A DNA stretch of 64,000 nucleotides from the NCBI RefSeq assembly GCF_001698125.1, contig NZ_CP013854.1, positions 1,178,001 through 1,242,000 of the forward strand. Reading direction: 5' to 3'. The notes under the pieces were generated by a model, which was given only the letters and a program-made list of their open reading frames with translations, did not search any database and was not told the origin of the DNA. This stretch comes from Pseudonocardia sp. HH130630-07 (GTDB lineage Bacteria > Actinomycetota > Actinomycetes > Mycobacteriales > Pseudonocardiaceae). The position numbers and the translations under genes are program-made. Positions within the stretch are counted from its first letter, which is position 1. Every line of letters starts with the position of its first letter. Below, piece by piece: positions 7,754 through 17,199 of the stretch.

Positions 7754-8632
7754 ATGGCACCCGTCAGCTTCGGGGTGATGACCCCGCCGATGCACGTCGA
7801 GTACGCCGATGTCCTGCGGGTGTGGCGGGAGGCCGACGCGCTCGGGCAGATCGAGCACGCCTGGGTCTTCGACCACCTCATGCCGATCGGCGGCGACCCG
7901 GCCGGGCCGGCGTTCGAGGGCTGGACCCTGCTCTCCGCGCTGGCCGCGCTCACCGAGCGGCTCCGGCTCGGGGTCATGGTCACCAGCAACCGGTTCCGCC
8001 CACCGGCGATGCTCGCCAAGATCGCCACCACCGTCGACGTCGTCTCCGGCGGGCGGCTCGATCTCGGGATCGGGGCCGGGTCCCGGCCGAGCCACCCGCT
8101 CGCCCGCCTCGAGTACGACGGCCACGGCCTGCCGTACGCCGACTTCGGCGACTCGGTCGACGCGCTGGCCGAGGCGTGCACCGTGATCCGGCGCCTGTGG
8201 ACGGCGACCGAGCCGTTCGACTTCGACGGCGACCACGTCCGGCTCCGCGGCGCCGTCGGATCGCCTCGGCCGGTCCAGCGGCCGCACCCGCCGATCCTCG
8301 TCGGCGGGCGGGGGTCCCGGACGCTGCGGGTCGCCGCCGAGCACGCCGACCTGTGGAACGTCCCCGGTGACCACGGCGTCGCCGACGCGGCCGGGCGGAG
8401 CGCCCTGCTCGACCGCTACTGCGCCGAGATCGGACGCGATCCCGCGGAGATCACCCGCTCGATCGCGCTCGCCGCCCCGCCCGCCGACCCGGGCGCGACC
8501 CGCTCGGCCGTCGCGGCCGCCGTCGACGCCGGGTTCACCCACATCGTGCTGATCCTGCCGCCGCCGTGGCCGGACCGGGTCGTGCACCGCCTCGTCGACG
8601 ACGTCATCGGGGATGCGACCCTCTGGGGGTAG
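7754..8632 (+). CDS. LLM class F420-dependent oxidoreductase
   Basis: A 292-residue luciferase-like (beta/alpha)8 flavin or F420 enzyme. Diagnostic stretches are WVFDHLMPIGGDPAGPAFEGW, LGVMVTSNRFRPPAMLAKIATTVD, SGGRLDLGIGAGSRP and HPPILVGGRGSRTLRVAAEHAD, closest to F420-dependent members of the group. It sits 5 bases after the aldo/keto reductase and 25 bases before the TetR gene, so all three probably form one regulated unit. The substrate is not known. Confidence 0.87.
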   Translation: MAPVSFGVMTPPMHVEYADVLRVWREADALGQIEHAWVFDHLMPIGGDPAGPAFEGWTLLSALAALTERLRLGVMVTSNRFRPPAMLAKIATTVDVVSGGRLDLGIGAGSRPSHPLARLEYDGHGLPYADFGDSVDALAEACTVIRRLWTATEPFDFDGDHVRLRGAVGSPRPVQRPHPPILVGGRGSRTLRVAAEHADLWNVPGDHGVADAAGRSALLDRYCAEIGRDPAEITRSIALAAPPADPGATRSAVAAAVDAGFTHIVLILPPPWPDRVVHRLVDDVIGDATLWG

Positions 8633-8657
8633 GGGACACGGCGGCCGAGGAGCGGAC

Positions 8658-9239
8658 GTGGGCGCAGCAGTGGGTGACGGTGACGCTCCCGTCCGGCGCG
8701 CGGACGTGCGGCGCAACGAGAAGGCGCTGCTGGACGCGGCGGCCGCGGCGTTCGCGGCGTCCGGCGTCGACGCGCCGGTGCGGGACGTCGCGGCCCGCGC
8801 CGGGGTCGGTGTCGGCACCGTCTACCGGCACTTCCCGAGCCGGGCGGACCTCCTCGTGGCCGTCTACCGGCACCAGGTGGACTCCTGCGCCGAGGCCGGC
8901 CCGGCCCTGCTCGCGGCGGAGCCGAGCCCGCTGGTCGCCCTGACGCGCTGGGCCGACCGGTTCGTCGACTTCCTGGCGACCAAGCACGGGCTGCCGAGCG
9001 CGCTCGGCCAGGGCGACGCCCTGCACGCCTACTTCCTCGACCGGCTGGTCCCGGTGTGCGACGGGCTGCTCGCCGCGGCCGCCGGGGCGGGTGAGATCGC
9101 CCGCCCGGACGTCACGGCGTACGAGTTCCTGCGCTCGATCGGGAACCTGTGCATCGGCGGGCACGACGACGAGCGCTACGACCCCCGCCGTGCGGTCGCC
9201 GTCCTGATCGCCGGGCTGACGGTGCCGCCCGAGGGGTGA
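8658..9239 (+). CDS. TetR family transcriptional regulator
   Basis: A 193-residue repressor with HTH segment VRDVAARAGVGVGTVYRHFPSRADLLVAV and a SbtR-like C-terminal domain. I choose the GTG at 8658 because GAGGAG lies 6 bases upstream. Last gene of the aldo/keto reductase operon; the paired CGGAAC-N3-GTTCCG palindromes in front of that operon are its probable targets, which would make the operon self-limiting. The link is inferred from position only. Confidence 0.85.
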   Translation: MGAAVGDGDAPVRRADVRRNEKALLDAAAAAFAASGVDAPVRDVAARAGVGVGTVYRHFPSRADLLVAVYRHQVDSCAEAGPALLAAEPSPLVALTRWADRFVDFLATKHGLPSALGQGDALHAYFLDRLVPVCDGLLAAAAGAGEIARPDVTAYEFLRSIGNLCIGGHDDERYDPRRAVAVLIAGLTVPPEG

Positions 9240-9243
9240 CCGG

Positions 9244-10167
9244 TCAGGCGAGCGGACCGGTGCCCAGGCCCAGCACCCGGGCCGGGGCCTCGTACAGCAC
9301 CGACCGCAGGAAGTCCCGGCCCAGCCGCTCATCGGCCGCCGCCCACCCGTGGATCGCCGCCAGCTGCTCGGCGTAGGGGTAGGGGATGTTCGGGAAGTCG
9401 GTCCCGAGCACGATCCGGCCCGGGTACCCGGCGAGGCGGGCCGGCCAGTCCGGCGGCAGCGGCGCGAACCGCTCGCTGAACGCGGTGCCGACCATCGTCG
9501 TGTCCAGCACCAGGTTCGGGAAGCGGTCCAGCAGCTCCAGCGCGCCGCGGAAGTCCGGCATCCCGGCGTGCGCGAGCACGACCGGCAGTTCCGGGTGCGC
9601 GGCGAGCACCTCGGCGAAGATCCCGAGCCCGGTGTGCTCGCCGGGGATCGGCCCGTCCCCGCAGTGCACGACGGCCGGGATCCCGGCGTCGGCGAGCAGC
9701 CCCCAGGCGTCGCGCAGCAGCGGGTCCCGGGGATCGAAGCCGCCGATCTGGACGTGCACCTTCACCAGCCGCGCGCCGTCCTCGACCGCACGCCCGAGAT
9801 AGCCGGCGACCGACGGCTCCGGGTACAGCGTGGCGGTCCGCACGGCGCGTGGGTGGGCGTCGGCGAACTCACCGGCCCAGCCGGTCAGCCACTGCGCCAT
9901 GCCGGGCTTGTGCGGGTAGGTCAGCGGCGCGAAGCGGAGCACGCCGAGCTCCTCCAGCGTCGCGTACCGCTCGGCCTCGGACAGCCGGTACTGCACCGGC
10001 CAGGCCATCCCGTAGTGCTCGGCGGCCCGGTCGAAGTACGCCCAGACCTTGTCCAGCATCCGCTCGGGAAGGAAGTGCACGTGCACGTCGACCAGGCCGG
10101 GAAGGCCCAGCTCGGCGGTCCAGCGCGGGACGTCGGCGTCGGACCGGGGTGGCGCGGGGAGATCCAC
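9244..10167 (-). CDS. amidohydrolase family protein
   Basis: A 307-residue TIM-barrel metal-dependent hydrolase (amidohydrolase 2, decarboxylase-like). The N-terminal metal motif HVHF is at residues 29-32, followed by KVHVQIGGFDP, VVHCGDGP, HAGMPDF and a late GTDFPNIPYPY that supplies the catalytic Asp. The start is a GTG that is first base after a TAGGGT-N6 spacing, so the mRNA is probably leaderless. It ends 4 bases from the convergent TetR gene. Substrate unknown. Confidence 0.85.
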   Translation of the reverse strand: MDLPAPPRSDADVPRWTAELGLPGLVDVHVHFLPERMLDKVWAYFDRAAEHYGMAWPVQYRLSEAERYATLEELGVLRFAPLTYPHKPGMAQWLTGWAGEFADAHPRAVRTATLYPEPSVAGYLGRAVEDGARLVKVHVQIGGFDPRDPLLRDAWGLLADAGIPAVVHCGDGPIPGEHTGLGIFAEVLAAHPELPVVLAHAGMPDFRGALELLDRFPNLVLDTTMVGTAFSERFAPLPPDWPARLAGYPGRIVLGTDFPNIPYPYAEQLAAIHGWAAADERLGRDFLRSVLYEAPARVLGLGTGPLA

Positions 10168-10173
10168 GCCCCC

Positions 10174-10179
10174 ACCCTA
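10174..10179 (-). promoter_or_regulatory. -10 box TAGGGT of leaderless amidohydrolase promoter
   Basis: TAGGGT ends 6 bases before the GTG start codon, placing the transcription start at the start codon. Confidence 0.5.
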
Positions 10180-10190
10180 GGCCGGGCGGC

Positions 10191-10676
10191 TCAGCGCAGC
10201 TCGCGGGCGCGCCCCTTCGCGGCACGGCCGACGGCGCGCGCCATCTCCCGCTGCGCGTCCTTCTTGGCCAGGTCCTGGCGCTTGTCGTAGTCCTTCTTGC
10301 CCTTGGCGAGCGCGATCTCGCACTTGACCTTGCCGTCGTTGAAGTACAGCGACAGCGGCACCAGGGTCAGTCCGCCCTCGCGGGTCTTGCCCATCAGCCG
10401 GTCGATCTCGCCCCGGTGCAGCAGCAGCTTGCGGGTGCGTCGCGGCTCGTGGTTGGTCCAGCTGCCCCGCACGTACTCGGGGATGTGCAGGTTGCGGAGG
10501 AAGATCTCCCCGTCGTCGATCGTGGCGAACGCGTCCACCAGCGACGCCCGGCCGAGCCGGAGGCTCTTCACCTCGGTGCCCTTGAGCGCGACCCCGGCCT
10601 CGAACTCCTCCAGGATCGCGTAGTCGTGCCGGGCACGGCGGTTCTGTGCGATCACCTTCCGGCCCTGTTCCTTCAC
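10191..10676 (-). CDS. smpB: SsrA-binding protein SmpB
   Basis: The 161-residue partner of tmRNA in ribosome rescue. Conserved family segments appear in order: [82 protein letters not shown] and a basic C-terminal tail ([13 protein letters not shown]) that reads the empty A site. Lies downstream of ftsEX in the same direction, but a TAGGCT box 6 bases before its GTG start suggests its own leaderless promoter. Confidence 0.97.
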   Translation of the reverse strand: MKEQGRKVIAQNRRARHDYAILEEFEAGVALKGTEVKSLRLGRASLVDAFATIDDGEIFLRNLHIPEYVRGSWTNHEPRRTRKLLLHRGEIDRLMGKTREGGLTLVPLSLYFNDGKVKCEIALAKGKKDYDKRQDLAKKDAQREMARAVGRAAKGRARELR

Positions 10677-10682
10677 GGTGCC

Positions 10683-10688
10683 AGCCTA
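10683..10688 (-). promoter_or_regulatory. -10 box TAGGCT of leaderless smpB promoter
   Basis: TAGGCT-N6-GTG spacing directly upstream of smpB, in the 48-base gap after ftsX. Confidence 0.5.
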
Positions 10689-10724
10689 CCCGCGCCGCGC
10701 CACCGGGAATCGGAGCCGCGGGGG

Positions 10725-11627
10725 TCAGACCTTCACGTAGGCCCGCAGGGTCACGTACCCGGTGATCCCGGCGACGACCCCGCCCACCCCGACGAGTGCC
10801 ACCGAGACCAGCGCGACGTCGGCCAGCCGGACCGGCGGGATCACCCCGGCCTGGCCGATCGCCGCGAGCAGGTCGTCGACGACGGCGTACTTCGCCGCGA
10901 TCAGGCCGATCCCGGCGAGCGCGCCGCCGACCGCACCGGCGATCGCCGCCTCGACCAGGAACGGGAGCTGGGTGGTCCACCGGGTGGCACCGACCAGCCG
11001 CATCACCCCGACCTCCGTGCGCCGGGTGAACGCGGAGAGCTGCACGGTGTTCGAGATGAGCAGCACCGCGGCGATCGCCTGCACGACGGCCAGCGCGAAC
11101 GCCACGTTCCGCACGCCGTTCAGGAAGTCGAACAGGGTGCCGACGACGTCGCGCTGGTCGATCACCCCGCGCACCCCCGGCCGTCCCTCGACGGCGGCGG
11201 CCGCCGCGGCGGCGCCGCCCTGCTGGTCGGTCAGCGAGACCCGCAACGTGGCCGGGAGCGACTGCGGGCGGGCGATGTCGGCGACCGACTCCCCCGCGAA
11301 CAGCTCGCGGAACCGCGCGTAGGCCTGCTGCTGGGACTCGAAGGTCACCTCGCCGACCCCCGGTGCGGACCGGAGCGCGGCCCCCAGCGACGCGCAGGTG
11401 GGGCTGCTGCAGTCGGGATCGGTGTCGGAGACGTCGGCGGTCAGCGCGACCTGGATCTCCAGCCGGTCGGTGTAGAGGGCGGAGATGTCGTCGATCGTGC
11501 GCAGCACCAGCAGCCCCGCGCCCACCGACATCAGGGTGACCACGGTGGTCAGCACCATGGCGAGGGTCATGGTCACGTTGCGGCGCAGCCCGGAGGAGAC
11601 CTCCCGGGTGAGCAGTGCGGGCCGCAT
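10725..11627 (-). CDS. ftsX: cell division protein FtsX
   Basis: The 300-residue membrane subunit of the FtsEX complex that activates peptidoglycan hydrolases at division. It has the FtsX topology: one helix near residue 20-45 (VTMTLAMVLTTVVTLMSVGAGLLVL), an extracellular domain to about residue 165 with a CSSPTC pair that may form a disulfide, then three helices. FtsX core NTVQLSAFTRRTEVGVMRLVGATRW is clear. It starts immediately after the ftsE stop with no gap. Confidence 0.96.
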   Translation of the reverse strand: MRPALLTREVSSGLRRNVTMTLAMVLTTVVTLMSVGAGLLVLRTIDDISALYTDRLEIQVALTADVSDTDPDCSSPTCASLGAALRSAPGVGEVTFESQQQAYARFRELFAGESVADIARPQSLPATLRVSLTDQQGGAAAAAAAVEGRPGVRGVIDQRDVVGTLFDFLNGVRNVAFALAVVQAIAAVLLISNTVQLSAFTRRTEVGVMRLVGATRWTTQLPFLVEAAIAGAVGGALAGIGLIAAKYAVVDDLLAAIGQAGVIPPVRLADVALVSVALVGVGGVVAGITGYVTLRAYVKV

Positions 11628-12317
11628 CTACCGGCCCGCCCCGTACACGGCGCGGGCCTCGTCCCGGCGGACGGTGCCGTCGGCCAGCTCGATCACCCGG
11701 CGCCGCATCGCGTCCACGATGGAGTCGTCGTGGGTGGCCATCAGCACCGTGGTCCCGCCGCGGTTGATCCGTTCCAGCACCTGCATGATCTCCCGGCTCG
11801 TCTCGGGATCGAGGTTCCCGGTCGGCTCGTCGGCCAGCAGCAGCGGCGGCCGGTTGACCGACGCCCTGGCGATCGCCACCCGCTGCTGCTCACCGCCGGA
11901 GAGCTCGTGCGGCATCCGTTCGGCCTTGCCCTGCAGGCCCACCATCTCCAGCAGCTCGGGGACCGCGACGGCGATCTCGGACCGCTTGCGGCCCAGCACC
12001 TCCAGCGCGAAGGCGACGTTGCCGGCGACGGTCCGCTTGGGCAGCAGCCGGAAGTCCTGGAACACGCAGCCGATCCGCTGGCGCAGCTTCGGGACCCTGC
12101 GCCGGGGCAGCCGGGCCAGGTCGAGCCCGTCCACCCGGATCGTGCCGGACGTCGCGAGGTCCTCGCGGAGCAGCAACCGCAGCAGGGTGGACTTGCCCGA
12201 CCCGGACGGTCCGATGAGGAACACGAACTCGCCGGGCCCGACCGTCGCGGACACCCGGTCGAGCGCCGGGCGCCCGGACGCCGGGTAACGCTTGGTCACG
12301 TCCCGCAGCTCGATCAC
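11628..12317 (-). CDS. ftsE: cell division ATP-binding protein FtsE
   Basis: A 229-residue ABC ATPase that pairs with FtsX. Walker A GPSGSGKS is at residues 36-43, the signature [14 protein letters not shown] and Walker [14 protein letters not shown] follow. [22 protein letters not shown] is typical for FtsE. Its GTG start lies 8 bases after TACCGT, a near-leaderless promoter, which would let ftsEX be expressed independently of prfB and the lipoprotein gene upstream. Confidence 0.96.
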   Translation of the reverse strand: MIELRDVTKRYPASGRPALDRVSATVGPGEFVFLIGPSGSGKSTLLRLLLREDLATSGTIRVDGLDLARLPRRRVPKLRQRIGCVFQDFRLLPKRTVAGNVAFALEVLGRKRSEIAVAVPELLEMVGLQGKAERMPHELSGGEQQRVAIARASVNRPPLLLADEPTGNLDPETSREIMQVLERINRGGTTVLMATHDDSIVDAMRRRVIELADGTVRRDEARAVYGAGR

Positions 12318-12325
12318 GGAGCGGG

Positions 12326-12331
12326 ACGGTA
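12326..12331 (-). promoter_or_regulatory. -10 box TACCGT upstream of ftsE
   Basis: TACCGT-N8-GTG places a transcription start one or two bases before the ftsE start codon. Confidence 0.4.
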
Positions 12332-12387
12332 CCGCCGTCGGTGTGCACGGCCCGTGACGACACGCCCACGGAGCGGATCCGGAGCGG

Positions 12388-13137
12388 TCAGGGGGCCGCG
12401 ACCCGGACCTCGACGCCCGGCTCGGCGAAGGTCACGGTCAGCGCCCCCACCCCGGCGGCGTCGGCGTCGCGGGTGTCCTCGGCGGGCGCGACCGGCTCCA
12501 GGATCAGGCGCAGCAGCCGGTCCCGGTCCGCGGGCTCCGCGGTCCGGGCGCCGAGCCACGCGGTGAACCGCGGGGTCGGCGAGACCAGCCCGGCCAGCTC
12601 GTCGAGCCGGGTCGCCGCGGCCGGGTCGACGGCGGCGCGGGCCGCGGTCAGGTCCACGGTGCCGGTGTGCCGGACGGCGGGCACGCCGTCGACGTCGGCC
12701 GCGCCCGGCTGCTCGGTCACGTCGCGCAGGCCGGACGCCGCCTGCAACGCCCCGGACACCGCGCCGACCGGCAGCAGTCCCGGCGCCAGCGGCTGCCAGT
12801 CCGTCGCGTCGCCGAAGCGGACCCAGGCGTCCGGGCCGACGGCGCGGACCCGGGCCTCGCGGCTGCCCAGCGTCACCGACAGCTCGGTCGCGAACGGGTC
12901 GAACCGGGCCGGACCGGTGGCCCGGATCGGCCCGGTCGGGCCCACGAGGTCGACGGTCAGCCGGGCGGACCCGGCGTCGGCCAGCTTCCGCACCGCGGCG
13001 CCGACGGCACCCGGCTCGGCCGCCGCACCGGCCGCGGGGGCCGGGGCGGGCGGCGGGGCCGCGGGCTCGCCACCGCCGGTGCAGGCGGTCAGCACCAGCA
13101 CGAGCACGGCCGCGAGCAGCGCCGCAGATCGGGTCAC
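12388..13137 (-). CDS. LppX/LprG-like lipoprotein
   Basis: A 249-residue lipoprotein: signal peptide of about 18 residues ending in the lipobox LTAC, then an Ala/Pro-rich linker and a beta-rich domain ([35 protein letters not shown]...) that resembles the mycobacterial LppX_LprAFG lipid-carrier fold. That resemblance is by pattern only. The start overlaps the prfB stop (ATGA), so it is co-translated with release factor 2; this pairing is positional rather than functional as far as I can see. Confidence 0.78.
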   Translation of the reverse strand: MTRSAALLAAVLVLVLTACTGGGEPAAPPPAPAPAAGAAAEPGAVGAAVRKLADAGSARLTVDLVGPTGPIRATGPARFDPFATELSVTLGSREARVRAVGPDAWVRFGDATDWQPLAPGLLPVGAVSGALQAASGLRDVTEQPGAADVDGVPAVRHTGTVDLTAARAAVDPAAATRLDELAGLVSPTPRFTAWLGARTAEPADRDRLLRLILEPVAPAEDTRDADAAGVGALTVTFAEPGVEVRVAAP

Positions 13138-14237
13138 GACGCCTCGGACTGCTTGCGCCAGCGGATCCCGGCCTCGATGAACTCGTCGATCTCGCCGTCC
13201 AGCACGGTCGACGGGTTGTTCACCTCGTGCCCGTTCCGCAGGTCCTTGACCTGCTGGTACGGGTGCAGCACGTAGTTGCGCATCTGGTTGCCCCAGGACG
13301 AGCCGGCCTCCTTGAAGGAGTCACGCAGCTCGCGCTCCTCCTGCCGGCGCCGCTCCAGCAGCTTGGCCTGCAGCACCGTCATCGCCGACGCCTTGTTCTG
13401 CAGCTGCGAGCGCTCGTTCTGGCAGGCCACCACGATCCCGGTCGGGAGGTGGGTCAGCCGGACCGCGGAGTCGGTCGTGTTGACGCCCTGGCCGCCCGGC
13501 CCGGACGCCCGGAACACGTCGACCCGCAGGTCCTTCTCGTCGATCTCGACGTGGTCGGAGACCTCGACGACCGGCGCCACCTCGACCCCGGCGAACGACG
13601 TCTGGCGCCGGCCCTGGTTGTCGAAGGGCGAGATCCGCACCAGCCGGTGGGTGCCCGCCTCGACCGAGAGGGTGCCGAACGCGTACGGCGTGTGGACGGC
13701 GAAGGTGGCCGACTTGATGCCGGCCTCCTCGGCGTAGGACGTCTCGAAGACGTCGGTCCCGTAGCCGTGCCGCTCGGCCCAGCGCAGGTACATCCGCAGC
13801 AGCATCTCGGCGAAGTCCGCGGCGTCGACGCCACCGGCCTCGGCCCGGATGGTCACCAGCGCCTCGCGCTGGTCGTACTCCCCCGACAGCAGGGTCCGGA
13901 CCTCCAGCGAGGCGATCTCGGTGCGCAGCTTCGCCCGCTCGGCGTCGGCGTCGGCGGTCGCGGCGGCGTCGCCCTCGTCCTCGGCGAGCTCGTAGAGCAC
14001 CGGGACGTCGTCCAGCCGGCGGCGCAGGTCGTCGAGCCTGCGCAGCTCGCCCTGGGCGTGCGCGAGCCGGCTGGTGATCTGCTGGGCGGCGTCGACGTCG
14101 TCCCACAGGTCCGGCCGGCCGGCCTGCTCGGACAGCTCCTCGATCTCCTGCCGGAGCCGGGGCACGTCGGCGACGGCCTCGATGCTGGACAGCGTGGTGT
14201 CGAGGTCCTTCAGGTCGGCCTGGACGTCGGGGTTCAC
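13134..14237 (-). CDS. prfB: peptide chain release factor 2
   Basis: The 367-residue RF2 terminates translation at UGA and UAA. The codon-recognition tripeptide SPF ([16 protein letters not shown]) and the GGQ loop ([18 protein letters not shown]) are both present. The reading frame is continuous, so there is no programmed UGA frameshift near codon 26 as in Escherichia coli. The start is the GTG in front of [21 protein letters not shown] lies 8 bases before it. The lipoprotein and ftsEX follow on the same strand. Confidence 0.96.
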   Translation of the reverse strand: MNPDVQADLKDLDTTLSSIEAVADVPRLRQEIEELSEQAGRPDLWDDVDAAQQITSRLAHAQGELRRLDDLRRRLDDVPVLYELAEDEGDAAATADADAERAKLRTEIASLEVRTLLSGEYDQREALVTIRAEAGGVDAADFAEMLLRMYLRWAERHGYGTDVFETSYAEEAGIKSATFAVHTPYAFGTLSVEAGTHRLVRISPFDNQGRRQTSFAGVEVAPVVEVSDHVEIDEKDLRVDVFRASGPGGQGVNTTDSAVRLTHLPTGIVVACQNERSQLQNKASAMTVLQAKLLERRRQEERELRDSFKEAGSSWGNQMRNYVLHPYQQVKDLRNGHEVNNPSTVLDGEIDEFIEAGIRWRKQSEAS

Positions 14238-14245
14238 GCCGACCG

Positions 14246-14251
14246 AGGGTA
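14246..14251 (-). promoter_or_regulatory. -10 box TACCCT upstream of prfB
   Basis: TACCCT-N8-GTG, a near-leaderless arrangement in the 32-base gap after the PadR gene. Confidence 0.4.
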
Positions 14252-14269
14252 CGCGGCGGTCGCCGCAGG

Positions 14270-14779
14270 TCAGTCCTCGGGGACGGAGTCGATCAGCTTG
14301 ATCATCGCCCGGGTGTGCGCGACGGCGAAGTCGGCGACCGGACGGCCGTAGGGGTCGTCGGTGGCCCGCGCGACGGCCCGCGCCGAGGCCAGCCGCTCGG
14401 TGTAGGCCTCCTTGGCCGATCGCAGCAGGTCGGTGCGTTGCCGCGCGGTCAGCGATCCGGCGTGCAGCAGCCGGAGGACCATCGGGCTGCGCAGCGCGTC
14501 GGCCTCGCCGCCGGCGGCCAGCCACGCCTTGAACGACCGTTTGCCGGCCGCCGTGACGACGTACTGCTGGCTGGCCCGCGGCCCCTGCCTGCCCAGCCGG
14601 AGCAGACCCTCCTCGGTCAGCGCGGGCAGCTCCCGGTACACCTGGCTGCGGGTGACCGAGAAGAACAGGCCGAAGTGCTCACCGGCGGCCGCGACCAGCT
14701 GCCCGCCGGTCATCGGTCCTCCGTGGAGGAGCCCGAGCAGTGCGGCTGCGGTGGCGTTGACCGGTGTGACGGGAGCCAT
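14270..14779 (-). CDS. PadR family transcriptional regulator
   Basis: About 169 residues with the PadR winged helix ([45 protein letters not shown]) and a C-terminal coiled-coil dimerisation segment with the Vir_act_alpha_C look. I start at the ATG giving [16 protein letters not shown]; an upstream in-frame start would add 21 unlikely residues. It lies 84 bases after two acyl-CoA dehydrogenase genes on the same strand and may regulate them, but no operator is obvious. Confidence 0.82.
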   Translation of the reverse strand: MAPVTPVNATAAALLGLLHGGPMTGGQLVAAAGEHFGLFFSVTRSQVYRELPALTEEGLLRLGRQGPRASQQYVVTAAGKRSFKAWLAAGGEADALRSPMVLRLLHAGSLTARQRTDLLRSAKEAYTERLASARAVARATDDPYGRPVADFAVAHTRAMIKLIDSVPED

Positions 14780-14863
14780 CGACCGACGGTCCCACGCCCG
14801 GGCCGCCAATGCGAGTCCACAGGACACATCGGCGCCGGTCATCGGCGCTGGGCACGGCCGTGC

Positions 14864-15889
14864 TCAGACGGTGAGCGCGGCGATCCGCTCCCGGTGGGTC
14901 GCCACGTCGCCGTACTGGCCGGAGAGCCGCCGGGCGCGCTTGTAGAAGAAGTGCGCCTCGTGCTCCCAGGTGTAGCCGATGCCGCCGTGGTACTGGATCA
15001 TCGCGCCGGTCGCCTGCTCCGCGACCTCGCTCGCCTTGGCCTTCGCGACGGCGACGGCCAGCGCGGCGCCCTCGGCCGCGGTGCCGACCGCGTGCGCCGC
15101 GTAGAGCACGGCGTGCTCGGCCATCGTGACCCCGACGTGCAGGTCGGCCAGGGCGTGCTTGAGCGCCTGGAACGACCCCACCGGGACGCCGAACTGCTCG
15201 CGCTCACGGTCGTAGGCCACGGTGCGGGTCAGCGCCTCGCGGGCGATCCCGGCGAGATCGGCGGCGACCAGCACGGTCGCCCGGTCGGTCAGCTCGCGCT
15301 GCAGCTCCACGGTCGCGCCGGGCAGTGCCTCGGCGGTCCCGCCGGACAGCGACGCCAGCCGGGTCGTCCGGTCGTAGCTCCCGACCGCGGTCGCGGTCGC
15401 CCCGGTGACCAGGGACAGGCCGGGCAGCCCGGCGTCCGACGGGGCGACGACGACGTCGGCGATCCCCCCGTACTCGACGGCGGGCAGGCGGGAGGCCGCG
15501 TCGCCGGCGACGGTGAAGGCGCCCACCGCGGTCCCGGCGGCGAGCCGGGGCAACCAGGCCGCGCGCTGCTCGTCGGACCCGGCGAGCCGGATCGCCTCCG
15601 CGGCGAGCACGGTGCCGCGCCACGGGCCCGGTGCGACACCGGCGCCCAGTGCGCGGGCGATGACCTGCGCCTCGACCAGGCCGAGCCCGAGGCCCTCGTG
15701 CTCCTCCGGGACCGTGACGGCGAGCCAGCCCTGCTCACCGGCGGCGCGCCACAGCGCGGCCGGGTTCCCGTCGTCGTCCGGACCGGCCTCGACGACCGTG
15801 CGGACCGCGGCGGTGTCGAACCGCTCCGCGAGGTAACCGCGGACGGCGTCGGCGAACTCCTGCTGTTCGTCGGTCAGTGCGAAGAACAT
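14864..15889 (-). CDS. acyl-CoA dehydrogenase, FadE28/ChsE1-like
   Basis: A 341-residue flavoprotein shorter than classic acyl-CoA dehydrogenases. The N-terminus MFFALTDEQQEFADAVRGYLAERF and the C-terminal ATGAMIQYHGGIGYTWEHEAHFFYKRA are typical, while the middle is divergent. Its size and its place after a 390-residue partner match the mycobacterial FadE28-FadE29 (ChsE1-ChsE2) heterotetramers that oxidise sterol side-chain or other bulky acyl-CoA esters. That substrate class is inferred from architecture. Gap to the partner gene is 10 bases. Confidence 0.85.
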   Translation of the reverse strand: MFFALTDEQQEFADAVRGYLAERFDTAAVRTVVEAGPDDDGNPAALWRAAGEQGWLAVTVPEEHEGLGLGLVEAQVIARALGAGVAPGPWRGTVLAAEAIRLAGSDEQRAAWLPRLAAGTAVGAFTVAGDAASRLPAVEYGGIADVVVAPSDAGLPGLSLVTGATATAVGSYDRTTRLASLSGGTAEALPGATVELQRELTDRATVLVAADLAGIAREALTRTVAYDREREQFGVPVGSFQALKHALADLHVGVTMAEHAVLYAAHAVGTAAEGAALAVAVAKAKASEVAEQATGAMIQYHGGIGYTWEHEAHFFYKRARRLSGQYGDVATHRERIAALTV

Positions 15890-15899
15890 TCTCGGCTCC

Positions 15900-17072
15900 C
15901 TACCGCGGCAGGCCGAGCACGCGCTCGGCGGTGATGGTGCGCTGGACCTGGGACGAGCCGCCCCAGATGGTGACCGACCGCGACCACATCGCCTGGGCGT
16001 GCAGCGGGCGCAGGTCGGTGCCGTCGGGCAGCTCGTCGAGCGTGGCGTGCTCACCGAGGATCCGGTCGTAGACCTCCCAGAGGTCCTGGAACGCCTCGGA
16101 CCACTGCAGCTTGGTCATCGACGCCTCGAAGCCGAGGTCACGGCCCTGCTCGACCTGGGTGAGGACGTGCATCGAGTGCAGCCGCAGGCACTCCAGCTCG
16201 GTGAGCACCCGGGCCAGGTCGTTGCGGACGACGGGGTCGGTGTCGCGGCCCAGCGTCCGGGCGACGGCGACGATCTCGTCGTACTGCCGGCGGAACTCGG
16301 TGTACTGGGAGATGCCGGACGCACCGCGCTCGAAGGACAGCAGCAGCATCGCCGTGCGCCAGCCGTCGCCGATCTCGCCGAGGCACTCGGTCGCCGGGGT
16401 GCGCGCGTCGTCGAAGAAGACCTCGCCGAACTCGCTCGCCCCGCTCATCTGCTTGAGCGGGCGGGCCGTCACGCCCGGCTGGTTCATGTCGATCATCAGC
16501 ATGCTGATGCCGCGGTGCCGCTCGGTGCCGGGCTCGGTGCGGACCATCGCGAAGATCCGGTCCCCGTGCACGGCGTTGGTCGTCCACACCTTCTGCCCGT
16601 TGACCACGAAGTCGTCGCCGTCACGGACGCCCTTCGTGGACAGTGCGGCGAGGTCGGACCCGGCACCGGGCTCGGAGAAGCCCTGGCACCAGACGACCTC
16701 GTTGCGCAGCAGCGGACCGATGATCGCCTTCTTCTGGGCGTCGGTGCCGATCGCCATGACGGTCGGGGCGAGGAAGGTCAGGCCCAGCGGGTTGACCGTG
16801 CGCGGGGCGTGGGCCAGGACCATCTCCTGGTCGTAGATGGCCTTCATGCCCGGGGTGCCGCCGCGGCCGCCGTACTCGGTGGGCCACTGGATACCGGCGA
16901 AGCCCGCGTCCGCCTTGTCCCGCTCCCAGTCCCGGCGGACCCGGAAGCTCTCGTCGTCGGAGAGCGTGTCCCAGTACCCGGGCCGGGCCCAGTCCTGCGG
17001 GATGTTGGCCGAGAGCCAGGAGCGCAGCTCGGTGCGGAACTCCTCCTCGGCCGGGGTGAAGGTCAGGTCCAT
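15900..17072 (-). CDS. acyl-CoA dehydrogenase, FadE29/ChsE2-like
   Basis: A 390-residue acyl-CoA dehydrogenase with full N-, middle and C-terminal domains: MDLTFTPAEEEFRTELRSWL, the FAD/substrate region WCQGFSEPGAGSDLAALST, ALVHG-like NGQKVWTTNAVHGDRIF, and the C-terminal SVTIWGGSSQVQRTITAERVLGLPR. Length and sequence style resemble FadE29. It is upstream of and probably forms a heteromer with the 341-residue subunit. A TACC-CATC-GGTA dyad lies in the divergent promoter region shared with the toxin-antitoxin pair. Confidence 0.88.
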   Translation of the reverse strand: MDLTFTPAEEEFRTELRSWLSANIPQDWARPGYWDTLSDDESFRVRRDWERDKADAGFAGIQWPTEYGGRGGTPGMKAIYDQEMVLAHAPRTVNPLGLTFLAPTVMAIGTDAQKKAIIGPLLRNEVVWCQGFSEPGAGSDLAALSTKGVRDGDDFVVNGQKVWTTNAVHGDRIFAMVRTEPGTERHRGISMLMIDMNQPGVTARPLKQMSGASEFGEVFFDDARTPATECLGEIGDGWRTAMLLLSFERGASGISQYTEFRRQYDEIVAVARTLGRDTDPVVRNDLARVLTELECLRLHSMHVLTQVEQGRDLGFEASMTKLQWSEAFQDLWEVYDRILGEHATLDELPDGTDLRPLHAQAMWSRSVTIWGGSSQVQRTITAERVLGLPR

Positions 17073-17130
17073 GCGTGCACCCGTTCTGCGTGAGTCGGCG
17101 GTCTCGCGGTCTCACTGCCCGAATCTTGCA

Positions 17131-17142
17131 TACCCATCGGTA
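17131..17142. promoter_or_regulatory. possible operator TACC-N4-GGTA
   Basis: A 12-bp dyad TACCCATCGGTA between the divergent acyl-CoA dehydrogenase and toxin-antitoxin genes. Short, single copy, and assigned to no particular regulator. Confidence 0.3.
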
Positions 17143-17187
17143 ACCTGCCACTCCGGCGTGTCGTTGGCCGGGCCGGTATGCAGCGAG

Positions 17188-17193
17188 TAGCCT
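17188..17193 (+). promoter_or_regulatory. -10 box TAGCCT of leaderless antitoxin promoter
   Basis: TAGCCT-N6-ATG spacing in front of the antitoxin gene. Confidence 0.5.
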
Positions 17194-17199
17194 CCCGGT

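Noticed and set aside
9849..12566. 905-codon open frame on the + strand over smpB, ftsX and ftsE
   Set aside because: Shadow of high-GC coding on the other strand; Arg/Gly/His-rich nonsense composition and no domain.
13134..14237. Programmed frameshift in prfB
   Set aside because: The RF2 frame is continuous from its GTG start, with no in-frame TGA or slippery CTT-T near codon 26.
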